DNA of 64,000 nt from Phlebopus portentosus (GCA_037892935.1 JAYXKI010000008.1:1302001-1366000), one strand, 5' to 3'; shown: positions 1 to 12,505, counted from the stretch's first letter. Numbers and translations: made by a program. Notes: a model not told the origin generated them from the sequence alone.

Positions 1-1411
1 GACCATCCTGTCCACCGACCTGCGAGCCTTGAGACGCCGAGGATACAACGGTGCGAATTTCTTCGGTATGTCCTTATCTGAGCTCTGTTAAAGTGGGTCT
101 GGATAGTGGATCGCATTCTCAAGAAGCAACGAGCGGAGCGTGAGGCTGCAGAACAGGCCCGACGAGAGCAAGCGAAAGAAATGGAAAAACTCGTATCCGA
201 TACCGCACCAAGCATACCACAGCATCCGGCACCGAATATCGCGTCAAGCACTACTGAGCCAACAAATGGCCTTCCTCAGGTTAACAAGGAAATCGGACCT
301 GCACCTCCTCCCAAAGATTTGGAGGAAAGGAACCATCGACCGACCTCAGGCTTTCTCAACCAGTATCAGAACATTAGACGCAGGTTCGGCTTACCTAACA
401 AGGGAGACTCGGTCGACATCCCAGAGAATAACCGGGTTTCCGAGGTTCCTTCGAGGTCGATGTCTCCACCAGGTCGCCCCCGGTCACCTCCGATTCCTGG
501 TGGTTTCCCTGTCAATGCCGGTGTCCATCAGCAACCACAGAGCACCGTCACCCCTTTGAGTAACATTGGTAACTGCCCTTTTCATCAGCGTAGACACAGG
601 CTGATCGTATCATCTTCAGAGTCGAACATCAATCAAGCTATCGCGGCCTGCAGAGAAGAGCGCGGCAACGTTCTTCAGAATCGTGAAACCATGCAGACAG
701 TCAAAGAAACGTTGGACGAGGGATACTGTGATATTTCGGGCCGGGTTAGTGATATCATGAACATCGGTAAGTCTTGGCAATAAGGTTTGCTTGCAACGTG
801 GACCACTGAGAGGTTGCCGTTATTCTCAGGTTCAATGTCGGATATCAAAATTTTTGTGGCGAAAGGCATGATTCATCATTGCTGCTTAGATTTCGCGCTC
901 ACGACCCTTCCTTTAGATGTTCCTGACGGTAGAAACCTAATTGCCGCGAGGCATGATTCCATAGCTCGATTTATACACGTTATCCGACCTCTGCGTACTC
1001 TTTACAAGCTTCCGCCGACGAGCATCAACATATTCTACGATGTGCATGGCGATTCCATAGCGTTCAACCGGAATGCGAGCATTTTCCTAAACTTACGATT
1101 TTATGAAGCATGGCGTAAGTTTTCCATGCAGACAACTCCAAGTTAATATTTTAATCTGGGATTCTCCCTAGATGACCATGACGTGCAAAGCGGGGACCTT
1201 TCAAAGGCGTTCATATCTTGGTATGTGCATCGCGTCTTTCATAAAGGGAAAGAAGCCAACGTCACATTTTGCCAGGTTCTTCACACTTGCCCATGAGATC
1301 GCGCACAACTTGGTGCAGCCACACAATTCTGAACACGAATTCTATTTTTCATCTCTTTGCGAGGCTCATGTCGTTCACCTTGGACGTCTGCTCTCGGGCA
1401 CTTCCGCGTGA
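1..1411 (+). CDS. Sacsin-like / DUF3684-type protein, C-terminal part (5' end outside window)
   Basis: This is the last part of a large fungal protein of the sacsin-like type, which carry an N-terminal HSP90-like ATPase domain that lies outside the window. Exons read as 1-65, 107-766, 830-1114, 1172-1220 and 1276-1411; all four introns are GT-AG and keep frame. The first residues end in NGANFF, followed by a charged helical stretch, a proline-rich disordered linker, and a conserved C-terminal domain. That domain ends in HEIAHN, a short spacer and EHEFYF, then SSLCEAH, which I recognise as the C-terminal signature of the family. HEIAH fits the HExxH pattern of zinc metalloproteases; whether it binds metal is not known to me. 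The family assignment rests on this tail, so confidence is good but not complete. Stop is TGA at 1409-1411. Confidence 0.8.
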
Positions 1412-1642
1412 TCTGATCTAGGCCGCTATTACATCCAACGTCCGTTTGTATCTTGCTTTGTATAAGTGGTCGCTTTTTATGACATAGAAGATCATCGTAG
1501 ACTGTAGCATTGGGCATTTACAAGCACTTGTCGAAATAATGTTTAATTCTAAGTGTAGAAGTACCTGAACTTCAGTTTCCTGAGCTCGCGGAAGTAACTA
1601 AATAGAACATGCCTACCATCAGGCATCTCTACATCGGTAGAT

Positions 1643-4600
1643 TTAGATACCAGAATTCTCATTCTCCGCATTCTCCGCATGTACGATGGTCTTATCCACA
1701 TCAGGCGGACGAATTAAGGTCGAGTCTTCACCGCCTAAAGTGATCACAGAGAATGTCGAGGAAGCTGCATCTTGGCTGAGCGCGTCGAATGGGGTCTTCC
1801 ATTGCCAGATCGACCCATCGTTGTAGCCCATACATACCGTGAAGGTGAGGATGTCTGGATCCCAAGCGACACATTGAGCAAGTGGGCGCCCTCTTCGGGT
1901 TAGGAGCTCAGTTCCACTGTCAGTCACATTCACACTCCTGTGGGTGGAGTACGATGCGTTGGTCGTTATGTGTCGCAGCGGCTGGCCGGTGTCGGAAGCG
2001 AATATAAACATATCACCATCTACGTAATCAGATTAGATACCGAGTCAGATTGGAAGGAAGGTAATAATCACTCACCTTCCCCGACGGAAAGAACCAGCTT
2101 GTCGTCTGTACTTCCGAAAATGCCATATCCGGCAAATCGTCCAGACGGCGCTTTGAAGCTCATTGCGCGCTTGAAGGAAACGAAAGTAGCTGAGGTACGT
2201 CGATCCGAGGCATCCGTATTCTGTCGATAACGCCAGACTTGAGGCGGAGTCTAGACGGGCACGTTAAAGTGACAGGCATGCCAAGCGTGTGGACTTACTT
2301 ACAGTCCCAGTGAAGTTCACCAATAGGAGTTCAGGGGACACTATAGATCGCACAATGCTTGAGGCCTCACGACCAACTGGGGCGATCCTGAATGGTATTT
2401 TAATTCTTAGCTTCAACGTTCACAGGTAGGCAAGGATGCACTCACTGTTCGACAGCTTTATTCACCAGGTTATACACTACCGCGACAGACACTGAGCGTT
2501 CTGTTGTACCAGAACGTAGTAGACATGCATACCGAGGAGCTTTTGAGTGCTACCACTCGTCTTTCCAGATCGTGTAGACGCAAAATTTGACACAAGGCAG
2601 ATAATCCGCTGTCCATCCTTTGTCACGACGAAGTCTTGAATCGAGGTGGTGGGTATTTGAAATACTCCTGTCGGCTATCGGCACATGAGAGTCAACTGCG
2701 TTCCATATCGTGCTTCGAGCTTACCGTGCCATCAATGTGCTTTATGACAATCATCAGAAAATACGGCCATGTAGGATCAGCAGTCACTCACAAAACTTGT
2801 AAGAATGTCCTTCTTGCATGACAAAAATGCTAGCGGACATGATGAGTAATAGTACACCACTCATCGGACCAATGAAACTTACAGTCGCCATTTATAAACC
2901 ATTTCATGTTATCCGAATCTTGATGGATAATGATAGCAGGACGTCTCGCAGTAGCAGATGGCTTTAAGACAGGCATCAGCTTTATGAGAGGACTTAGGTC
3001 AGGCAAGAAGATATACCATGGCGTTCCACACGTAGATGGTATGGCTAAGCCGAAGGAGAATATTTTCTCCATCCTCAGACCTGATTAAGTGACTACATTA
3101 GAGAGAGGGACAGCATAGATTGGGAAGGCACTGAGTACCATTCGATTTGTAATGCGATGTCGGTGAGTTTGAGCTCCCCAAGTGTAATAGCTGGCGACTA
3201 TATAGACGTAATATACTAAGTTCAAGTAGGATTTGCGTCAATGAACAAATAGACGAACATCCGTGCTGAATATTGTGCACCGCTCTTGCGGACTTGGCGT
3301 CAAAAAACATTCGTAAGGAAAAACAGACTAAGTCTGACGAAGGGCAAGCATACCTCGCATTCCCAATACATAAGAACATCCCATTCGGACTATACGCCAT
3401 GCATCTCGCGATCTGAACATCGGGAGGAAGCGCAGGCAGGGAACGGCTCGAGTCGCTCGACACGCGCTGTGCGGATGGGACAGTGAGGTTCGCATGAACC
3501 TGTGTGTGAGACTGTGAAAAGGAGAGTGAGGTGAGATCTGAGCCGTCCTCTGACGCTGAGTCGGATTTTGGGTTGTGTACGTCGTCCCCAGAGGCGGGTC
3601 TAGGGATCAGGCTAGACGTGCGATGGAGATGAGTAGGGGAGTGGTGATCTGCGGTGTGAATATGACTATTCGTATGTTCGCCATCCCTGTTCCTCGGAGT
3701 ATTCGACTGAGGCGTAGCTTCTTCCCGCTCCGTATCCGTTACGCGTATTATCGGCGGCGCAGAACGCCTGTACGAAGGCACGCGAAGATGCAGACCTTTC
3801 TCGACATCTTTTGCGCCCTCCATCCCTGCGCGACTCGGCCCACCATTTGGCACACCCACGGAGGAGCGTATTGATAGTTGAGCGAGGTTGCGCATTGAAG
3901 ACAACATGTTTCGCCGCGTGGTTCCGGATTTGTCATTCCGTCGAGAGCAAAATAACCAGAATAGAAGAGCGAAGAGGCCTAGAAAGTGAAGAGAATTGAA
4001 GACGATTACAATAGCACGAGCTGCGACAGCCTGTAAAGAGGTCGGTATATAAGGGATACGAATTCACCCAGTGATGCACTCACTTGAGATGAAGAGAACG
4101 CGAATACAGAAAGACCAATAGAGAAAAGTGTCGCAGCTAGTAGGAACAGCACGTCACTGCTCATCGCTAGCCAGTTGGTAACCTTTCCCATATATTGGTC
4201 TTGTAGTTGCGGCCTGCATTATGATTAGATGAAGTAGAGAAAAACTGATATTGACTTACGGAGTATTCGAAAGAAATGTTCCAACTATCCCGGTAATTCC
4301 GGCAGCAACTCCGCTGGTCAGCGAGATGAGCCAAATTCCACTGGAAGCCAAACCCAAACCAGATGAATTACGATCGACTGAGATCGACAGCATCGTAGCT
4401 GTGATTACCGAGAACAGTATCGCGATGCCTGTCCGTAAAATGTGCTGATAGCCTTCTTGTTCCTTGCGATCTCTAAGCGAAAGGATGACTGAGCGAGAAT
4501 CGTCACTCGATGGTTCCGGAGATGATGCGGTGAACATACCAGATTTTATGACATTAGATAGACAAACTGAAGCGTCTTCGCAAAGCTTGGCAAGCTGGGT

Positions 4601-5887
4601 ATTGAGCTCGACGGTATGCTGGCGGAAATTAATTCCGGACATGCGTTTGAGAGATTCATTGGCTCTACTGTCTTTAGTGCACAATCAGCGCTGATAAATT
4701 GTTTGATCTTCAGACGCCGGTTACCTTTCAATGACTGTGCTTCTGACTATATACTCGCCGGTCAGCTTCAGCACACGGATATCGATGCTCTATCAGGGAT
4801 AAGCGCACCTCAGCTAACTGAGCTAGACTCTCAAATACTTCGATATTCTCCACGTCATCGACCAATCCACCGCCCAGAATCTCGTTCAGAAGGCGAACCA
4901 GCGCCCGAGTCGAATGTGCGAGGCTTGAGAAGGCGGAGGAGATATTACGAGCATGGACTTCAGCGCACACAAGCAAAGTTAGTATTCAAAAGGCTTCGAA
5001 TTTCATGGCGACGAAACATGCCTTCGCTGGGAGGACCAACATCCACTTGCGAAAGGATGTCGATTTGTTGCTTCATATAGCTCATGACGTTCTCCAGGTG
5101 GATGGACATCCGCGAAGCTACCTTTGCCAAGGCGCTCTCCCCATCCACCCGTCGTAGGACAGATTGTAAGCGAGATAGCTATTTTGTATAAGTTGGTATT
5201 CCGAAGTCGCTACAGAGTACTAATACCTCACTTTTGCTCGAAGATTCATCAAATTCCTATGATTAAGGATTTAAGTCAGTGCGAGTGTATTTTAGCTAAG
5301 AACTCCGATAAATAAACCTCTCAGATACTCTAAATGTTTCGTGAGCTCGAACTTCGGTGGTCGTGAGATACGCAATGGTGCTAGGATGTGTCTTAGACAC
5401 AATTGAACAACAGGAAAGGCTCTCCGGATAGTTACGTACCAGTTTCTGCAAGTCTAAGAACCGATCGAGATCGGTCAAAGTGTACACTCGTCGTATCACC
5501 TTCAGACTTTGCTTGAGTATCCAGAAGCGCCAATTGGACGTATGTTAAAAGCAGCACAGTTCAGACTCACATCTGTATAAAGTGTGAACAGCGCTCGAAG
5601 AGGGTTGTCGGCGCGTGTCTACAAGAAATATATTCGTCATTAGAATGAGTAGAATTTTTGAATGTACCCTGAGCATAGAGTTCGTCTTCTTCAGACTTCG
5701 AAAGCAATCTTACGAGGCGACGAAGGATTTCATGGTCTTCCATCGCAACTTCGCTTTGTGCCACCCCATCCGGCGGAAGTGGCACAGTTCTACCAGACTG
5801 AGCTAAGGAGAAGAGAAAGAAAATTCAGAAATAAAAACTAAATCCGACAGCAGATCAATATTACAACTCACCAGTCCCAAGGTCCAT
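1643..5887 (-). CDS. Four-helix membrane protein with C-terminal WD40 propeller
   Basis: One multi-exon gene. I place the start at ATG 5885-5887: a 16-nt first exon (5872-5887) splices in frame to 5668-5802. The N-terminal part, about 300 residues, is soluble and helical. Four hydrophobic segments follow: two in the exon around 4256-4684 (near GIAILFSVITATML and SGVAAGITGIVGTFL), one at about 4080-4190 and one at about 3925-4030 just after an intron. The fourth segment runs directly in frame into a polar Ser/His-rich linker (about 3500-3900), which ends in a WD-type strand, RCMAYSPNGMFLCIGN. More propeller blades follow in short exons, for example SHTIYVWNAM near 3030 and NDGSIWQWKT near 1800. 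The last exon ends in TGA at 1643-1645. No catalytic motif is visible. It is probably a membrane-tethered scaffold. Several middle exon borders (2020-3100 and 5150-5640) are uncertain. Confidence 0.75.
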
Positions 5888-6463
5888 CCTAAGTAAAGTT
5901 CAGACAAAATAGCTAAGCAAGAAAGTAACGGAAGACTGAGCGAGAACGAAACATGAGAGAGCGAACTGCTCAAGGGTAGACAGCATGAAGGGACACTTTG
6001 CCTCAAGGACTGCACATTGCAAGGGCTTCTGGTAGTATCAGCCGCTGTGAAGAGCCGAAAGAGAAAGACACGTTTGATTCATGAGCGACTTGCTCCTATT
6101 GCTTGCATTCCTGACCCAAGGAGTCCAAGAAAGTTCGACCAGATGATATTTTTGTTTCTTTCTTCTTTAGATGCACCTGCAGGATCCAAGAATATCATAC
6201 TCTTCGATTGTATCGAAGATGCTTGAATGATTCAAGTTAGAAAGATGGTAAAACTGCAGAATTCTACTGATTAGATGATGGTGGTAAGTTCGAGAGGTTT
6301 CTCGCACGGGTCACTTTACCCTCACACCATGTCTACGACGCGCTCCGCCGGCCTGGAGGTCTGCCATCTACCACGACTTCCGCATTTAAAAGCGCGTGAT
6401 TGCTCAGAAACGATAGCGTACTCGTCTATCTGAGTATTCATCGGAAAGAAAGAGTGGAAAAAA
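5888..6463. promoter_or_regulatory. Divergent intergenic region between the WD40 gene and Hikeshi
   Basis: A 576-bp gap between two genes that start on opposite strands, so it must hold both promoters and 5' leaders. I see no clear TATA box or repeated operator in it. ORFs crossing it have no recognisable content. Confidence 0.45.
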
Positions 6464-7185
6464 ATGTTTGGCTGCATCGTCGCCGGGAGACTCATCCAAA
6501 CCAATCTGCAGCAAATCGATGAGACGCATGCGATTTTCGAGCTCCCAAACGCGTCGACCATCAATCATATTTGTGTTTTCCTCCTGGGCACAGGTGCGTT
6601 CTTAATCTCACTTTCAGTAGGTGAGTCGGTTGATGAAAGCCAATGTGCGAGTGCAGTGCCTTTCCCAGATGGTTTCGGCGCGACGGTGCACTTCCACTGG
6701 CCAGGCAAGGGATTCCAGTTACTCGGAGCGTACGTCGGATACATCTCTAAGACTTCATTGGTTCTGAATGCAAGCTCTTCAGACTATCGAACGAGAAACC
6801 GTCAGCCATCTTCCGTGTCCGTGGCACCTTCAGCGCGACTTCCACGCTGACACACGCAGCCTTCCATGATCCCTCCAATCCATCCAGCATTCCCAATGCA
6901 GCAGATGTAACAGCAATTCTTGGCATCGCCGTCGAGCCTTTAACATCAATCCAAGCCTCACTTGCCGCGCTTCCTTCAGCAGTCGCTGCGCGTTCGCCTC
7001 TTAGCGATCCATCTTTCCTCGCGGAGAAGATCGTCAAACATCTTTTCAACTACCTTGCCGGTTTCGCTGAGGGAGAGCTGACCCCCGAGACGTTTGTCCC
7101 TATGGGCGTAATCACGAGATGGTATGAAAGTTTCTTATCTAAGATCCGTGCTGGCGGTGCTGGATTCTTAGAACGGGAGGAATGA
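6464..7185 (+). CDS. Hikeshi / OPI10 homolog
   Basis: Hikeshi carries Hsp70 into the nucleus during heat stress; the yeast homolog is OPI10. Exons 6464-6593, 6657-6729 and 6783-7185 join in frame to give 201 residues, close to the usual length of about 197. The start MFGCIVAGR and the core ATVHFHWPGKGFQLLG are hallmarks of the family. The third exon opens with SNEKPSA and continues into the FRVRGTF strand. The C-terminal domain contains EKIVKHLFNYL and ends in a WYESF...FLER helix, as in other members. The second intron uses the acceptor at 6782 rather than an earlier AG, because only that choice continues the conserved frame. Nothing looks broken. The gene shares its upstream region with the divergent WD40 gene. 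Confidence 0.95.
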
Positions 7186-7767
7186 CGAGGAAATTGAGCC
7201 ACAAAAGTGTATCTGTGGGTTGTCATTTTCTAAGTCAGTGCCTATGCTGACGGAAGGATATCCAGGTAGATCTACGCATACCCCTTCATACAAAATGTTT
7301 CCTCGACGATCATATACTATTAAATCATCAGTTCATCGGTTTACTGATTCCTTGCCGTGAGTATTGTTCACCACTGTGGGAAGAATCTGTGGCAACTTTA
7401 GGCTTCTAGCGACGGTACATGTTACTTTGAGCACGTCTAGCTGTCACCTACTCATACTGTTTTGGCTTTACTTATTTATCCCCGCTTAGGCTATTGAACA
7501 AATGAACATTGTGAATCCAGAGGATTGATGTATTCCTAACACGTATTACGGAAATCAAGAGCACAGGCTCCAGCGATAAAATAAGTCAAGGGCGCAGTGT
7601 GATACGAAATCAACAGACAACAACATAGTTCCAAGAATTATTTTTTCGCGAATGAGCTTATCATAGCAAAGACAGCTGCATCAAAGCTCGTAGATGCCTT
7701 CTCATGTTCGTTTTGCCTTTGAACGTCGACTTCGCCGGGGACGCCAGCTCTGGATTGGATACAGATC
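7186..7767. other. Convergent 3' region, no gene seen
   Basis: Sits between the ends of Hikeshi and the minus-strand gene at 7768. I see only 3' UTR-like sequence. An overlapping minus-strand frame (7638-8045) is open but reads as a shadow of the next gene. Confidence 0.5.
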
Positions 7768-8375
7768 TCAGAGTAGAGTCCAGCGGCATTCACGTGCGCG
7801 ACGAGGATGCGTTCGAACAGCGTTCGCTGCCTTCTTCCCAAGATGAACAGCTCCCTTACCGGCGCCATAGAAAAGGGCCGCAGTCCCGTACGCAAGCGCA
7901 CCGGAAATCGGGATGGGCGCGAGGAAGATCCCAGCTGTGCCCTTCTTGATATACGACAGACCCTTGTCCCCGTCTGCTTTGGCGAGCATGCGCTTCGTTT
8001 TAGAGCCGAAGGAGGGAGTTGCGAACGATGAGCTGCCTTCCCCACACCGTTTTAGTTGCCTGTCGATGATGAAATCGTCGTTACGGGCGCGGCCAGGATC
8101 TGTGTACGACTCAGCATCGTCATCGATCTCGACATGTGCAGAAGAAGGTTGGGGCTCGGGAGGCTGGAAAGTGCTCATCGTGCGCATGAACGCTTCCGCG
8201 CGGACGTGCTTTTCCACCTGCACGCGGGGGTCAAGGCGAGACGGTGCATGTTTCCTAGAACTAGCTCCTCAAGCGCACGCACCTCGCAAATGGACTGCTC
8301 TGCACCGGTCTGCTTAGATTGCGCAGCGTGGGTTCTCGCAGCCTGGAGCGAAGACATATTTCGTCCCGGTTCCAC
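7768..8375 (-). CDS. Unknown protein with Gly/Ala-rich hydrophobic stretch
   Basis: I do not recognise this gene. The best model has exon 1 at 8283-8375 (start MEPGRNMSSL), a 65-nt GT-AG intron at 8218-8282 and exon 2 at 7768-8217, giving 180 residues with phase kept. The middle is acidic and polar (VEIDDDAES). Near residues 125-160 there is a basic helix followed by a small-residue hydrophobic run, PIPISGALAYGTAALFYGAG, then GKGAVHLGKKA. That run could dip into or cross a membrane, or pack as a glycine zipper. There is no signal peptide. An alternative C-terminus in another frame, down to 7638, would need an extra intron that I cannot place. Confidence is moderate because support is only splice logic and protein-like composition. 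Confidence 0.45.
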
Positions 8376-9804
8376 TCAAGTATCAACGACCTCGTTATAT
8401 TTCTTCTGGTTCTCCGATTGGTGCAAAGCAGGCTTGTTTGCATAACGCGCTTCAGGAGCAAATCAAAACGCCGAGAACTTTTTTCGGATTTATTGTATCC
8501 GAGAGGAGTCTTGATTGCAATGTTGTGTTATATTGCACAAAATCTCGGCTGTAGCGGGAAGTAATTGCGCAGCTGTGGCACGCTTGCCGCGTTCTAGAGT
8601 ACTCGACTGTCGCACAGAGTCAGACGTTGCAAAGTCTAGTACGCTTCAATCATCTGCTAGAAATAGATAGAGGGGCGCCAAAATGGCATTGATACTGTCG
8701 TCCTAGGGTTTTCCTACGCAGTCCAGGAATGAGATGCCTGCCTGCCAGCCAGCATTAGTAACAATCAGTTATGCCATTCAGCCTTACGTTCTGCTTCTGA
8801 AAAGACAGTGTACGTTTCGATCGGCTTTCAAAAATCGGCGTCAAATAAGTACTCAGTTTGAGGTTGAAATTTCTGATCATCTATTAGCAGTTCATGTAAG
8901 TTGCCATAGTGGAGAAAATGAGAAGGTTGAGATTTTATTTTACATCTACGCCTTCCAAGAAGGGAAGTTAGTTTATGTAAGCAATGCGCTTTGTCGGGTC
9001 CCATCGTCTTCACCTGTCATCCTGTCATACGCGAAAAAAAATAACTCAAACAGGACTCGCTGCACGCGATCTATGCGCGTCCAGAATGTATTCGCCGTAA
9101 ATGGAGATCTTTTGGCCTCGTTTTCTTTGACTGGTTTTCAGGCTGGGGCTGACCGATGCAACTTGAAGTCGAACTACTACTAGCGGCACTATTTGAAAGG
9201 AAAACGGTGCGTTCTATCACAGAAGGAACTGTCTGCCTATCAACGCATTGCCTCCGACTTGTTCTCAGGATTCAGTGATGCATCACGTCGGGGACAGTGC
9301 TTGCGATCTCACCGACTGGGCTGTCAGCAAGACTCCAAGAATATAATATCTATGATTCGGATCCTCTGAACTCCATTTGGGTTTGGTGCTTTGCTATTAC
9401 TGGTATTGTAATGCTTCCACAGCGCACGTTCTGGTCGCCTTTATATTCTGTATTCTGAACGCGATGTCTTGGTTGTCCTTTCCTTATCATGGTCGTAAAT
9501 GCCTGTCAAAAAAATCCAGCATCCCACACTCAGCGAACTTTTTCTCATCAAAGTCGCGCTCATGAAAGGATATTATTGTCTATGGAAGTTTTCAAATTCA
9601 TTCATTATTATATGACGTTTCTCCGGCGGTCTCTTCAGGCTTGTGGGCAGAACTTTTTTGATGCCTGTTCATCAAAATGATCACGAGGCACCCCGCACTG
9701 TACTGTACATATACTGTACATCTGTGGCTTTCTCTCGCCGCATACTTGTCACATCCACCCTTACCCCAATCCTCAACAAAAGGCGCGTCCCTCGGCTGAG
9801 CACT
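8376..9804. other. Intergenic region, no firm gene
   Basis: About 1.4 kb without a gene I can support. The longest frame (8734-9183, plus, 149 codons) has unremarkable composition, no domain and no sensible splice partners. The region probably holds the promoters of the minus-strand unknown gene and of the first DUF6534-type gene. Confidence 0.5.
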
Positions 9805-11325
9805 ATGGCGTCCTTTTTATCCGAGTCTCAGCTTGATAGTACCGTGGGTCTTCAACGCATCGATATTCTCATGTGCAGTTTTGATTTTGTCCAAGGTTGG
9901 CTGTTTATTTCTCGCCGTAGTGTAAGCAGAACAATTATGTTAGATATTCTTCATAAAACTGACCCGCATCTGCTTTAGATTTACTTCGATGTAAGATTCT
10001 CTTTATTCTTCGGGGTAAATCTGCCAGCACTCAATGTATTCAAGCCTGTGGGGAGTCGGATGCCTCCAGCTGTATTTATACTATGAGGTGAGCATTGCGA
10101 GATGCTGGACTCACGACGCCACTTTACGCTTTTCCGACCATCAGAAATTCTGGAAGACCGATCAGCACTGGCTCAAGGGATACGTTTTTCTGATATGGAT
10201 ATTTGACACGACACATCAAGCCCTTCTGTTGTACTCGACCTATGTACCCTTCGTTAGGGGAATCGCGAACCCTTTATTGATGATTCGTCTACCTGCGTAT
10301 GTGCTTGACCTCTTGCGTTTGATATGCATCTGAATTTATAGTATCTCCAGAACATCCAAGCATATTCTAGTCATCAGCGCTTTTATGGACGCTATGGTTC
10401 AACTTATTTTTGTCCGACGCGCCTGGTTTTGTGAGTAACGTACAACTCGTTTCGCTGAAACATACTAACTATGACCTACTCGAAGTGAGCAACAAAAATC
10501 GCATAATCACAGGAAGTTTAATACCAGCCGTATTATCGCAATTTGTCGTGAAGCTGGTGTTTTATGGTCGAATATACCATTTCACCCAGGCCTTCCAATT
10601 ATTTGATGTCGTCCATCTTGAGCTGGCCTTGAACTATGTTGTTGCCGTCGCGGACGCCTACATTGCCGGAGTGTTAATATGGCTTCTATGGAAAGGTCGC
10701 TCGGGGATCAAGAAAACGGACTCACTCATAAACCGTCTTGTCCTGTACACGGTCAGCTCAAGTTTGGTGACTGCCGTTTGGGAGGTTGCAGCAGTGATCG
10801 GTGCCGAAGTGGCTCCTCACTCATTCATTTACTTGCTTGCGGATATGATTCTTCCCAAACGTAGGTCTCGTTCGTTGATTCGGGGAATCGGCTTTACTGA
10901 CTATTTCTTCAGTTTATTTCAATTGCATGCTCGCCTCGTTCGTAACCCGCACTTGATGCCTTTCCTCATCATGGTACTGACGGATAGCCCAGATTAAACG
11001 CCAGAACAAGTCTCCGTGAGAACCTAGGTAATGAAGTTGGCGTCATGAGCATCCGATTCCAAAACGTCTCGATGGTATCAACTGAACAACTCGAAACCCC
11101 AACCATTACACCACACAAGGTCTGCATGATGCTCCTGTTCCATCATTCATTTCTAATGCTTACTTCCACATGTTCACGCAGGCGAAAACTGCCAGAGGCT
11201 TTGGGCTCGAAGCTGATATTGATATTGAATCCGGTATCGACCGGAGACGTTCGGACGTAGGATATGAAATGTCCAGGAGGAGCTTTCCTGATGCAACTAA
11301 CCCCAGTAATAAGCATTCCTTGTAA
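9805..11325 (+). CDS. DUF6534-type multi-pass membrane protein, copy A
   Basis: A member of a large Agaricomycete family of seven-helix-like membrane proteins of unknown function. The start is MASFLSESQLDST. Exon 2 (9896-9921, 26 nt) and a 12-nt microexon (9979-9990) rebuild the first helix, followed by LWGVGCLQLYLYYE, KFWKTDQHWLKG and RRAW. The long exon after 10488 holds the best-known part: NRIITGSLIP, then the KKTDSLINRLVLYT segment and a final helix with HSFIYLLADM. Short exons follow with YFNCMLAS and LNARTSLRE, then a polar cytoplasmic tail ending in TAA at 11323-11325. The frame is open all along. The gene shares its exon plan with the copies at 13027 and 15489, so the three arose by tandem duplication. 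The role is unknown; sensing or transport would be a guess. Confidence 0.85.
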
Positions 11326-11608
11326 AGATTATACAAGCGGGAACTCTATCCACCTAATCTCACATCGTAGACTATTGTATGACATTGGACACTGCATACT
11401 TTTGATATTTCAGATCATTATTTTTGTTTTATTTTTCTTGTCGACCGAAAAGATGGCGGATTACGTAATTAATACTCTTCAAGGGTGAATCTCCCACGTA
11501 TGCGAGTCTGGTTGTCCTTTTTCAAGGACCACCATCCCGGCAGGTTCCTAGGTTGATGCCGAACAAAGTGGGTGGTCCTTTCTGGTCTTCATTCACATCT
11601 TTCGTCTT

Positions 11609-12505
11609 ATGGACGCCACACTTCAAAATATTTTGCGTCTCGCAATCTCAGCAATTGTAGGTGTTACGCACCATGCAGCCTGCACTGCGCCCACCAATGG
11701 GTCCGACTCGACGGACGGGGCAAAGCGCAGCGAAGACGGAGAGGAATCGATGAGCCATGATAGATATGCGTTCGCGGTGAAGCCTTTCCTAGGCTTGTTG
11801 AGTTTGTCGAAGGTGAGTCTATTTGGCTGGGGTTGCTTTGATGCTTTGCTTATCTTCATTGTGCTGAAGTATTCGATGTGGACTTTCATCTGTTTAGACG
11901 GAGCAAGTCGTGTCTTGTCCATACTGCGACCTTCAAAGCTTTATGCGTTTCTGTCACCTATAGTCTGGACGACTGCCCACGGTCCTGCCCCGGACATCTC
12001 GCATCAATCGGTACCGGCCCTTCCTTCGTCTTTTCTTATGGGTGCATCGCTAGTCACCCTCGGATGGCGCCTACGCAAAGCTTGCTTCGATGCACTGGGA
12101 AAACAGTTTACGCTTACGCACAAGATGTATCAAAAACATTCGCTGGTGACGACCGGCCCTTACAGTTTTGTCCGGCACCCGGGATACATTGGCATACTGT
12201 TCGTTCGGATTGGGGGGTTGTGCGTGCTACTGTCCCATGGTAGCTGGGCACGCTCGGTTGGAGCTGTACCATGGCCTTTCCGTTGTATATTAGAACACAG
12301 TTTCCCCGGCTCTGCTGATAGCCTTGTGGTCCAAGTGGGCAGGGCAGCCATCGGATTGTACGCCGTACATGCCGCCTTGGAACTAATAGGCCTGTTCTGT
12401 GTACGGGCACCTCACGAGGATGCAATGCTCAGAGAGCGCTTCGGAAGCGAATGGGAAACTTATAAAGGAAAGGTTCCGTGGATGTTTGTTCCTTACGTTC
12501 TGTAG
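11609..12505 (+). CDS. Isoprenylcysteine carboxyl methyltransferase family (Ste14-type)
   Basis: Enzymes of this family sit in the ER membrane and methylate the C-terminal prenylated cysteine of CaaX proteins, such as Ras-type GTPases and fungal a-type pheromones, using S-adenosylmethionine. The frame is open for 298 residues without needing an intron, although a GT-AG pair near 11812-11898 could be spliced. Conserved parts are the cofactor-binding segment TTGPYSFVRHPGYIG at about residues 180-195, and the C-terminal EDAMLRERFGSEW...PWMFVPY motif. Several hydrophobic helices surround them. The N-terminal 60 residues are polar and less conserved. The gene sits between two DUF6534-type paralogs on the same strand, as if it was there when the array expanded or inserted later. 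It is probably one of several paralogs in the genome, so I give no symbol. Confidence 0.85.
   Translation: MDATLQNILRLAISAIVGVTHHAACTAPTNGSDSTDGAKRSEDGEESMSHDRYAFAVKPFLGLLSLSKVSLFGWGCFDALLIFIVLKYSMWTFICLDGASRVLSILRPSKLYAFLSPIVWTTAHGPAPDISHQSVPALPSSFLMGASLVTLGWRLRKACFDALGKQFTLTHKMYQKHSLVTTGPYSFVRHPGYIGILFVRIGGLCVLLSHGSWARSVGAVPWPFRCILEHSFPGSADSLVVQVGRAAIGLYAVHAALELIGLFCVRAPHEDAMLRERFGSEWETYKGKVPWMFVPYVL

Noticed and set aside
8734..9183. 149-codon plus-strand frame
   Set aside because: No recognisable domain, no signal, ordinary AT-leaning composition and no matching splice partners; likely chance.
11572..11760. Earlier ATG and an alternative frame before the methyltransferase
   Set aside because: The frame ends within the first exon and lacks family motifs; the start at 11609 is in frame with the conserved domain.
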